From assembly GCA_028554795.2 (NCBI GenBank), contig JAPYKE020000522.1, positions 1 to 64,000 of the forward strand: DNA of 64,000 nucleotides. The letters run 5' to 3'. This document shows, in pieces, positions 50,301-61,400 of the stretch (position 1 is the stretch's first letter; every line of letters begins with the position of its first letter). The position numbers and the translations under genes were made by a program. The DNA comes from Sinohyriopsis cumingii (Eukaryota; Mollusca; Bivalvia; Unionida; Unionidae). The notes under the pieces were generated by a model. That model was not told the DNA's origin and searched no databases. It was given only the letters and a program-made list of their open reading frames with translations.

Positions 50301-51961
50301 ATTTCGAAACTCCACCTTTTTTTGTAAAGAAACGGGTCATCATTATGCGCGGTATATGATACATTATCTATCTAGAACTTCGTGTAAGAGAAAACAAGAT
50401 TCGTTCGCTTGATTCCAATACCAGTATCTTCAGAAATGTAGACTATACATGGCGGCCAGTATAACTGTGGAGAAAAGTCCGGGAAAATCCAAGTAAAAAA
50501 CCGACCGATCCACGGGACGTTACTAGCAGGTTTCTCACATACCCATATTTGACGAGCCAGACACCCACGCGGACAACGGTGATATAGAAGTGGTCGGTAA
50601 ATGATTGAAAATGTGATGTCGTATAACGACAACTAAAATGAATATAGAAAATAACTTACTGAGTGAGGGGACCTGCAGTCTGCATACAGAATCGATATTG
50701 TCCGAAAGACAAAGGATTAAATTATACGCTCCCAATGTACACTCCCCAAACTGTTCCGTCATCTATCGTCGATATTCCTGGGCATGAAGCTGGATCCATG
50801 TAACCAAATTTAACGATAGGCCTAATATGAAAATGAAATTTTATTGAGTGAGATATATATGTGCAACTTGTGTGGAAATTAAACATTTTTACTAATATAA
50901 AGCATATTTTTCCTATTAAAATATGTTTATTCATCAATTTATCAATGCTTACCCGATCTTAATAACATAGTAAAACCACTACTATCTCGCAAATGCAGCC
51001 CTCCCAGGCAAAACATATTAGTTTAACATCTAAACATTATCTAGTCACCTTTGTGGCAGTTAGGGTGAACTGCTCTTGATACAGTGATTGAGGCCTAATT
51101 CCGTGAACATTTCATTTACTACCGGAGCGAAAGGCACGCTCTCCATATGTATGTTACTGCATGTAGACTGAGTGCGTGTATGTGTATTATGATCATGTAT
51201 TTTTGAAGAAGAAAAAATTGCTATAACAATGTTTTTTTTCTTCAAATGCGCTTACCTGATTATAATACCTTGTTAGAAAAGGTAAGAGGCGGAGGGTGTT
51301 ACATTCCCTTATTCTGGATATGCCACCATCGGTCCCCTAAGGTATGTGCGACAAGTTCTTAGATAACCTGACTAGAAAATATACTTCATTAATCAGAGAA
51401 TGCCTTCAAAAGGAAACATTTTCAGTCCAGTAAATTCAGCGGAATTAGTGAAGCCGCGTCCTTAAAAAACTATCGAACTATATAAATCACACCAGGTAGA
51501 GACGATCATTCTGGCATGAAGAAAATAAAAGCCGGAGAAGGTGGATGCTGATCTCCGTCTCACGGCATGGATAATGTCAGTTAAGAAACAGTTTCACACA
51601 AAAGCAGTGCTTTTCTAGACTGTACAAACTAAGTGAGCCTGAAAGAGTATCATATTTCATTTGATTAATTCCCAATATGCGGTACGAAAAACCCATTTTG
51701 TCGAGGACGAAAGTGTATGTGCTGACATGACGTCATTTCTGTCGCCATTTCTGTCTTTGTGGTGGGGTAAGAAGATACGTGGTCTCCTTCGACGCATCGG
51801 TTTGGATCATCTAAATTTCCATCTCAGAGCTTGTACTGTATCCTATAGGCGACTTTATGATGAATTATCCACAGTAGACAGGGATTTTCCTACAAAAGTC
51901 TGATTTTCTTGGCAATGAATGCATGGGCCGTCGTGAGTAGTACTGACCCACCCTGTTGAAA
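44356..51961. other. A+T-rich segment, no recognised gene (unit 4)
   Basis: Counterpart of 16189-23803. Two private substitutions (near 47181 and 47278) and an 11-bp deletion (near 47309) cluster within about 130 bp. Confidence 0.6.
48843..49404 (-). CDS. Candidate two-exon host gene fragment (unit 4)
   Basis: Exons at 49404-49290 and 48978-48843, as in 20685-21246. Confidence 0.28.
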
Positions 51962-52299
51962 CTACAAGTAGTTTAGGTCAACTGAAATGTTGTGTATCTC
52001 GCTCATGCTGCATGTAGTGGCTAGTTTGAGTTGGAAGACGATATTACATGACAGGTGAACCAATAAAGCATCAAAACGGTTCGAACTGTGTCCTATTCCC
52101 TTCCTCAGCCATGTTAGCACCCATGGCATATTCCACTTCGGGCACAAAGTCAGCACCTTTGGACGTGTGAACTCGAGATTGATAGCAGATTGTGTAGGTC
52201 TTGTTTGATATCATATCTTTAATAATGATGGAGCGTGTCAGAGATCATGAAACGGTCACCGTTCATCGTCATTGGCTCTAACTGTTTCTCGTCAATGTC
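51962..52299 (-). pseudogene. piggyBac-like transposase relic (unit 4)
   Basis: Copy of 23804-24141 with Trp in the last frame. Confidence 0.4.
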
Positions 52300-52605
52300 T
52301 CAAAGTTAGGAGTTGGCTATTGCATTATTGATTTTTTCAGCGGCGTTATATTTTCGAACTCACACTATTGTACGAAAATTCTCCATTTCTCTGCTTGACC
52401 TCAGGTCACAATTTACAATTTATAAAAGCAACCATTACCTAATAGCAAATAACCTTGTAGAATGATCTAATAAGCCTTGTTTATTTACAACACAATAGCC
52501 TATAAAATTCACTTAGGAATCTCCAAAACCCTGACCCTGATCAACATATTTACTCCTTCTTTGTTTACCTGAAAAATAATCCTGATAATAAGCTAATACA
52601 CATAG

Positions 52606-52904
52606 TGTGTGTGTGTGATTTCGATTTTTAACGTAGCGTTAACAATTTTTCAGTCATATCGTCTGCACTGTGATAGTTTATGTGAAGTCTAGCACTGGGG
52701 CATCATCCCGCAGACATGTAGCATGATGTCCCACCCAGTTACATTATCCTGACACCAGGCCGACCAGTCCTAACACTAACCTCTTAATGCTGAGCACCTA
52801 GCGAGGCAGCTGTTTGTACCATTTTTGTAAGTCTTCGGTAGACTCAGCCGGGGATCGAACCCACGACCTCCCGCATCCGAGGCGGACGCTATAACCACTA
52901 GCAA
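52606..52904 (-). mobile_element. SINE-A (unit 4)
   Basis: Same element as 10365-10663. ACACATAG lies at 52598-52605 and 52905-52912. Confidence 0.87.
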
Positions 52905-53095
52905 ACACATAGAGAATAATAAAGCTATTATTAGTTGTTTACATAAGTGAAATAAATATAATTTTTTAATTAAAAAACAACCAGGTCAGGCAGAAATGGA
53001 TTCAGTTTTGCACGAGGTCAATTCCAGCAAACAGTGTTACATTACAATAACATGCAATGCAATAAAAAGAAAATTTAAAAGTAACATACAAACAA

Positions 53096-54671
53096 TTAAA
53101 TTAAATATACATCACAGTATAATCCTAAATCAGCATCGACTGGGTTTTTGCACAATGCATCAACATGGCCATGCGTTAGTGTGAATATTTCATCATCAAG
53201 CACGTAACGTTTATCGTCAAACAACTTAACCAATTCTGTTGGGCACGTATGTATATGTTGTGTGATTTATTTATCTTACAGTGTTCATGGAGGCTAAGCT
53301 GTCAAGTAATCATCATGCGTGACTTGCTTCTTGATATTTTTATCCCCTTGGTCCTTTATTCTGCTCCCGTCCGATAGCTTGATGGAATGCATATTACTGC
53401 CTTGTCCGACAAATTCCGCGATGGGTACCAACAACATCTCATCATTAAACTTTCCAATAATCTTCGTATTAACTGGATCATAGTATTCACTGTTCTGAGG
53501 ATCATCCGAGAAATTAAAGAATTCGCGTGGTCCATATAGATCTACATAGATATATTCCGTCCTAATTTCATAGCAGAGCGAGTCTGCATGGGTAAAGAGT
53601 AATTTTGATTTACTGCCATATTTATTTTTGATGAACTCGTAATGAAATTCGTCAGTCAGGAATCTGGATAACTCCAATACGGTAAATCCACAATAGAGTG
53701 ATTAATCGAGTTTGATTATAGTCCGCTTAAAATAGATGGTTACTAAATTATCGTCAAATATTGTTACGCTGACAAAATGCGGCGAGTTGACTAATTTATC
53801 TCTCCTGGTCACATCAGTAACCAACTCGACATTGACACGCTTTTGTATGTTTTCCATATTCTTACCAAAAATACTGTTATTCATAACTTTGAAAAAATCC
53901 TTTTCAAAATCCGACTTGGTGTCTTTTAAATTTTTGCGGTGTTAAAATTGAGATAACTTTAGAGCCAGCGTTGATGTTTAGACCTGAGTACATGGTGAAT
54001 AGAAGTCACTTGCTTCACTAAATCCTTGTAATGTTTGAGATTTTTTTAAAATGAATCATCTATTGTATTTATCCATCAGATTAAGCACCAATTTTGGCAC
54101 GCTCGCTTAATAGCACTTTCAGACGCTGACTTGTTCGACTGATATATCGTCACACACGATCTCGTGAATTTAACCGTATCATCACTGGCATCGAACAACC
54201 ACTGGATAAACCGCTCCGGATTCATCCATGTTCCTACGGGTAATTTTTGCTACTTCGTCCACCATAGAATTATTGGTATTTAAGTATATAATGTATTTGA
54301 ATTTCTTGCTGGGGTTATAATCAGTTATGATTTTGTTGTTGGTTCTCGAATGTTTGTGTTTGATAAATTTGAACATATCGGCATCTGTCAATAATTTCAG
54401 CGTGATTTGAATTATTTTCATTGCGGCATCCCATTAGAGATCGAGAGAAGAATAATACCATGCCGGATCCAGCTGAGAACCTATCTCTGAAGTTTTCAAA
54501 AAACATCAGCGAGTAATTAAACATCTGTTACATATGATGATACTCGTTAAGATCTGCGCTGTTGATCGCACGAACATCCAACCGGGTCCTTCTCTGGCGT
54601 AATAAGCAAGTTTTGCTTGTAACGAGAAAATAATTTACCGTACGTTGTAAACTCGGTTGGTAATGCGTTCT
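53096..54671 (-). pseudogene. Protein-primed family B DNA polymerase relic (unit 4)
   Basis: As 24938-26513, with one private substitution near 53503 that turns Tyr into Asp in the NFSDYPQ stretch. Confidence 0.85.
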
Positions 54672-54734
54672 GATTTTGTAATAATCGTCGGGATTGAATC
54701 CGCACCGTCTAACTTGGTGCAGCCGACAGTTACT

Positions 54735-54939
54735 GCAAACGTGAATTCTTACCTTGATGCACTGCTAAATGAGCGTCTATGATGCGTCTGAGCATATTTT
54801 CAGATCGCTCCTCAAGCTCATGAAGAGTGGTCACATCATCGTTTTTCACAGTGATGCCTCTTGATCGTGGACGATAAACGCCTCCCTGCGACGTACATAA
54901 TGTAATGTTGCCATCGTGTATACAAATAACAATAATTGT
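54735..54939 (-). other. Open minus-strand frame between polymerase and integrase (unit 4)
   Basis: Copy of 26577-26781. Confidence 0.3.
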
Positions 54940-55422
54940 TTAGTTGGTAGTATTATTAGAATTTAGTGCAATACACTGATCATCGCTGCTACTCTTTGCT
55001 GATGCTTGCTAACACACTCGATCAACCACTGTATATTCATATAACTCGTGCTGTCTCATCAGTATTTCTTTCGAAAAGTCAATGTAAAAAGACCCGCAAG
55101 TTGTTTCTAAATATCATCGTTGTTGTTCGGTGCGTAATATTTTCATATGACCTGCGACTCTGATTCTCACCCTGACGCTGGCTATCCGGAAACAAAGTCC
55201 TCATCAGTGTTGACCACGTCACAATAACACAGAGGATTTTGTCACTCATATTATTATAAAGATTACATAAATAATATCTGATGACGTAGAGGACTAGCGA
55301 TATCAAGTGGAGCACTAGCATTTGTATTACAGGCTTCAGCAAAAAATACACGCAAAAATATCACATCAGAAACAAACTCGCCAACGTTTAACTTATCGCA
55401 TGAAGACCAATTAAAATGTGAG

Positions 55423-55451
55423 ACCGGCTTGGAAGATCAATTCCAGGCCGG
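55423..55451. repeat. Imperfect hairpin with GATCAA loop (unit 4)
   Basis: Identical copy of the structure at 13182-13210. Confidence 0.4.
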
Positions 55452-55564
55452 CAAAATAAATCCAGTTCGATTTTATCTTCAAAACAATATTTGACGCGAT
55501 GAGATTACCCGATCACGCCAGAACATGTAAACCGATAGCGAGTAAGCGAGTTGTACGAACGGAT

Positions 55565-56211
55565 CTACAACGAGATCATTGCCTCAAAATCAGCGGTAGA
55601 AGTCCACGAATTAAACTCTTCAGTATATCTACTCAAGTGATTGTTCACCATGCTGCGGTAAAACCTTTTCGATTCTGTAAACCTCCTGGGTGGTTATTGA
55701 TAAATCTAGCTCGTAAAACAACCCTATGTCTGGTTCTCTGTACTGGTAGGTGATTTAGATATTTATTAAACATTATTATTTAACACTTTACTGACCGTGA
55801 AAACCTCTTCATTTCACTTCGGGGTAAATCCTTTTTCAAATGTGCATTTTGCTTTAGAAATCCTCATACGATCCCCAACTCGAAATTTACTTCAGCGATC
55901 AAGCGCGTTAGCTAAATCATCCTTAACTTTTTGTTCTCCAGCTTGAGTTTAGCTCAATTTAGTACTACGATGCTTGGTGTTATTGTATTCCGATACGTAT
56001 ATGTACCTCGTTGTCATTGGCTGTAAAATGTTTCCACATTTTAGGTTTCAACGTTCTGTTTAATCTCTCAACGACCACGGGTTACATTGAGAGTACGCGG
56101 ATTACTTACGTATTCCTCTAGAGGATAACCAGACCTCGGATATTTTATTAAAAACTTCTCCGCCGTTATCCGACCAGAGTTTATTTGATATAATCCCTAC
56201 TGACTCAAATG
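55565..56211 (-). pseudogene. Polinton-type integrase, core C-terminal part plus chromodomain (unit 4)
   Basis: Copy of 27407-28053. Confidence 0.8.
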
Positions 56212-56523
56212 TTTGTGTGTGTTTGTTATTGTTAACTTAGCTTTCAAAAATTGTCATGTCGCTACGATGTCTACAGTGTGACAGTTTATAGTGATGTCAA
56301 GCACTGGTGCATCATGCTGTAGACATGTAGCATCATGTCCCTCCCAGTCACGTTATCCTGACACCAGAACGACCAATTCTAATACTAACCTCTTAATCCT
56401 TAGCGTCAAGCGAGGCAGCTGCTAGTACCATTTTTTATAAGTCTTTGGTATGATTGGCACGTATTCGAACCTGCAACATCCCGCATCCAAGGTGGACGCT
56501 TTAACTATTAGACACCGGAGCGG
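56212..56523 (-). mobile_element. SINE-B in the integrase (unit 4/5)
   Basis: Same element as 13971-14282. TCAAATG lies at 56205-56211 and 56524-56530. Confidence 0.87.
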
Positions 56524-56741
56524 TCAAATGCGTATCTAATAGCCACCCCAGTTTTACTCCTGACGGAAATACTCCATACGAATTTGCTGCACACGTCTAT
56601 GATATTTAGCAAATATTTATATACCTAATTGTCAATTGATAACTTACTGATGTCCACAAGATCAGCCGCGTGAATATCATTCACCCCGTTGCTGATGACG
56701 CGGAAAGCTTTTGCGTAATTCAGCTGTTAATTCTTGGTTAT
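56524..56741 (-). pseudogene. Polinton-type integrase, N-terminal piece (unit 5)
   Basis: Copy of 14283-14500. Confidence 0.65.
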
Positions 56742-56820
56742 TGATGGCGATTGTTTTCCTTTTTACTCACACAAGTACATTTACTTTTGCCCACACGAAT
56801 ACGTTTTCTTTTGACCACGA

Positions 56821-57120
56821 CTAGGCGTGTTGTACCGACACTGATTTTATATATAGCGCAAATGATGGTACGTACAAATGCTCTTGCAACCCAGTGTGTT
56901 TAATCGCTTTGAGTTGATCTAACATTATGCGGTCACAAGCTAATTTGTCCTCAGGATGATCAGGATAGCAGACATGTCTTATCGCCTTTGCATCCACTTG
57001 ATTACAAGGTTCTTGCCCTGGCAACGATTGATCATTCGAGTCAAGTTGCTTGTCTAGAGGATGATAAGATCTTGTGTATTTATGCCTGGGAAACGTCCAA
57101 ACACCACGTGGTCGAGGCAA
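56821..57120 (-). pseudogene. Phospholipase A2-like Polinton protein (unit 5)
   Basis: Same 99-codon protein as at 14580-14879. Confidence 0.6.
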
Positions 57121-57279
57121 TTGTCCTCAGATCGAGTGAATATGCATTATTCATCTCTGAGTACGGGCACCCCATCGACGCAGCCGAGTTAAATCGTACA
57201 TATTTTAAAGCTTTCTTGTGAAATCACTTTTAATTGTCTGCTTTTAAACCTTTCTTTTTGTTGTCTGCACAGGGTTACT

Positions 57280-57510
57280 TTAATCATCGACGACCATGAT
57301 TCGTTCGACGAACCTGGAGCATTGGGTACGTACAGACACGTCACTGTGTGCTTCACTAGGCATACATTTCGGTTTCTTTTTACCACACATCCCACAAATT
57401 GCTTTGATGATAACGCAGCCATTTTTAGATTTGGCCAGTTGTTCATCAGCGATTTTCGTCCATGTTGTACAACGCAGACAGCATATTTTGCACATCTGTT
57501 TTTCATACAA
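57280..57510 (-). pseudogene. Small zinc-ribbon protein (unit 5)
   Basis: Same frame and cysteines as 15039-15269. Confidence 0.45.
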
Positions 57511-58246
57511 TAGTTTAGATAAACATGGTTTACGCTAAGCGCTTGCACGCTAACGCGCGTTGTACTATGATGTCATTTTTTTGCGTCGGATGCTACTTAA
57601 ACACCAATAATGTGACAAGTGGGAAAACACCATTGGAGCGTGACCGGATGTAATAAACACAGTATAACCCAAATGCGTTGCTGTTGATGTGCTGAATTTG
57701 TATGTAATTATAAAGTGATGCCCATACTAGCCGTCGGTGTATCATGATTTTATTAGCTGCTGTGTGGTTACAATGACGCTATCGTTTCCATCTAAATCCT
57801 CATTAGCTGCGACAGCCACGATGGCACGTTGATTTTTGCTCTTTACAAGTCCAGTCTGCTGACACGATATTCTCACTGTACTTTGCTGTTTAGACAACAT
57901 ACTTACATGACGGCCTTATTGCGCGCGAGCCCACCACGTGCCATTCTTCGGATGGCTCTTAAAATACTGTCCACAGCGTTTCTGCCGGCGTTGCCGTATT
58001 TAAATGGTCAAATGTTAAGTTATATAGGCAAGGTAAGCGATATCTGGCAGACTTGGTCCCTTGTTAAGTTTGTTGAGCTCATTATAGACTCCGCTTCGAC
58101 ATCATGTGCCACTGATTATCGTTCTTGCACTGAGGAATATCTCATTTGGGAGGTGAAAGACTCGACATTTTACATACTGCTCTAACATACTTTCTTACCA
58201 ACAAATATATGATTGTTCCTTTAAAAGTATTTAAAAATTCACAAAT

Positions 58247-58429
58247 GTGAAATGTAGTATTTTAGTAACATTTGGAATAAAGTTGTTTGTGAGAAAAATC
58301 GCTCTAACATCAACTTCACTTATTAAATTTTGTAATCTCTTGAGGGGAATGAAAGGGTATTTCACCTTTTTCGAGTTTGCATCGCTCATACCCGAATATG
58401 GGAACCAAGGACCGGAGCTTTACTTGTAA
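58247..58429 (+). pseudogene. Possible inverted family B polymerase fragment (unit 5)
   Basis: Same protein as at 16006-16188. Confidence 0.35.
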
Positions 58430-61400
58430 GGAAATGCCAGCTTACAAAAGATATATATTGCCCCCAGTCACCTTTTCCTAGTATTTAGCTAGGAGTTCGT
58501 TATTTTTATGTAGTTTGTTTGATGTACTGTAAGTCCCCGAACACTGGTCGTGCGATTCTAGATTGATCTGAGCAACAATATGGTACAAGCTAAAGAAAAC
58601 CAATGAGGTGGGTGAAGAACAGGCGAAAATTGCACAAATTGCATCCGAAAAAGTGAATTGCAGATGGAATATTCTTTACAAATTTTATTTATTTCTTTGA
58701 TTCTTAAAAGCTTACCCGTGCTTATTTCAAACGTAATTGCGGGAACGTAGTCTTGACAAGAAACATTAGCAGTCCAACAACATCACACTCATTATTGAAA
58801 ATCAAGGCATTTAAAGTTAACTGTAGAATGTTATCGTTCACTGGTTACCACGGAATTAATTTTTGGGTAAAATGATTTAGTGCTTCCTCGTATGGATTGG
58901 TTGTTTCCATGAAGAAGGATACAAGTGTGTTTCACAAACAGAGTTTACCATTTGATATTATATGGGGAACACCATGTCCAAAGAGTATAAATGCCGACGC
59001 AAATTCTTATCTATTGATACATGTAATCCTATGTTCCTGGCATCGTTTGTGTGTAAAGGTTATGTTCATATAGAGTTATGATCTCTAAATTATGTCTTGA
59101 AAACTTCTTAATCAGCAAATGATTTATACAGTTAACGTTGTTTTACTCAAATTTCAAAATCATGTACATTCTAATTTCAGAAGAAGAAAACATTTAGTTG
59201 CTATGTTTTCAGTTTCGGGAGACAATTTGCCCTGTTAATTTATCAGTGTTAAAGTGTACTATAACCTTATGTTCAAGATTACGAAATTTAATAATGGCTA
59301 CAGCTGCGTTTTCTGGATGGTCTGGGTTGGTTCGTGGTTGTTGGATGAGTCTCACTGTGGCGCTGACTGGACTCGAATATTGAACTTTCACATTCTGTTT
59401 CACCTGCGTATTGTTTCCGTCCAATAGGTACTATTAGTTTGGTATACATTGTATGTATCAGTTGACTCGTCAACATTCATGGTAAGCCCTGTGCAAACGT
59501 TTGGACACAGCCAACCATACAGTAATGCAGGATTATTAGTGGGATATTTAAACAATACAATTAACGATTTTCCTTACTTTTAGTATGTTGATATTCGTAC
59601 ATATTCGCATGTATTAAATACAGCGTTTTAATCACGAAATAAATGTTTCTTCCCAAGAGTATGTGAAATGACTTTTACTTTCTCTTTAACACTATTTTGG
59701 CATGCGCATATTTTGATCGGTTGATCTCGATGGAAAGAATCATTTGAATTGATATTAGCAAAAAATTTTTCAATGGATTTGGTTACATATTATAATTAAA
59801 AAATGCGTTCATTGATCTCTCTAGTTGATTCCTCTGATGGGTACTATTCTTAAACAGGTAGTAATGTGAATGATACATTATGAAAGACAGAATATTGTCC
59901 AATTTTTATGGAAAGAAAATACTGATATGTAAGCTAATTCTGAATAATTACTTTATTTGGAATAACAGTAAAGATGGCATGGTACTCTTCTGCGCAATAA
60001 AAATATCAGTCTTTTATAAATTGACGGTTCTTGTACTGGCATTTATCACAAGATAATACGAAGTCATCTTCTGCTGCTTCAGCACTGTGGCCGTTGTAAG
60101 CATGGACTTGTTTGCTTGTCATTCCTGAAATCAAGAGCTGCATAAAGCATATATAGCTCAAAATGATTCATATTTTATCAAAGAAAATATGCACAAAACA
60201 TTAAGCTGAATCTGTCTTCAAGATCATAGATGATCTATAATAAAAATATTTATTTTTCCTGAAGCGAATAAATATTATAACAAACAAGACCGAGACGAAA
60301 CCTTCGCTCTGTGCTTTAACTTTGTGTGTCAACTGATATTTCACATACATGACGTGAACTGGAAATTAATATCATAGTCAGTTATTGCAATTCATGATAA
60401 GGTTCGGTTTACATACTGCATTATCAAATGGATCTAAACATCCATCTGTACTTCTGTGTGTACATCTAAACGGACATTACCGTTGTGTATTTAAAACAGT
60501 ATTAATTACATGATAGCATGTTTTATGACATCAACCACACAACATTTTATTCTCACGATTAGCGTTGGCATCAGATTCGACATTTTTATAATTAATAATC
60601 CATAATTAGATGAATTAATAAACGTATTTTTTCTTCAGGTTGTCAAAAGGTAATTATACATTTTGCTGTGTTCTAACGTGTTGGACTGAAGCTAGTTTCC
60701 CACTTAATAGCAAATTATAAAAGCATGATTTAAAAATATCAATAATAGCTCATAAGAATTTTAGCATCTTAATTAAGATGTAGATGTGTATACTACAAAT
60801 CCAGGCACATGTTCCTCTGTTGTCTCTCCATATCTGACGGCGGTATTGTAGGCTAAGCACCAAGCATGTATTAAAGCTTGCAGACTGGCAGGCTTATTCT
60901 AGCCTTGAAGGCGGTGAAAACACTTTATAATATATTAAAGATCATGCGTGTTGTCAGATACCTCTGAGACCATATTGGCAATAATATACGTTTATATACA
61001 TGACTTACATTTTATCACAAATACAACGATCTAACTTTGACTCAAGCAATTAATTTCCAACCTTATAAGTTTCCTTCAAACGTAGTTTTTTTGCTTGGAA
61101 TAAGGTGTACTACTTGTTGGAATGGTACTGATGAAACAAAGATACCAGTAAATTACAATTTTTTTTTTGCTCTTGTATCCATTTTAAACTGAGCATATGA
61201 CAGACCCATACTAATTTTACATCTGTTTGGAAACTATTTTGTCAAACATCAACGTTTTAATAAAAAATATGTCTAATGCTGAACCAGATGTTCGAAAACG
61301 ATGAACCAGACTGCGCTCACTATTCCCGAGCTGCAGCGTAAGGAGTGGTTGTAGTTTAGATTACTTTCGTCCGTCCCACAGTAAATCTGTCGTTTACCAC

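Larger units (their letters stand above)
42255..56328 (+). repeat. Tandem repeat unit 4 of the 14.08-kb array
   Basis: Fourth copy, 14074 bp, shorter because 11 bp present in the other units (19141-19151 of unit 2) are absent near 47309, offset by one extra T near 47012. Private substitutions include sites near 42784, 43957, 47181, 47278, 48203 and 53503. Confidence 0.97.
53096..57547 (-). mobile_element. Polinton/Maverick-type relic (units 4-5)
   Basis: Copy of the composite described at 10855-15306. Confidence 0.75.
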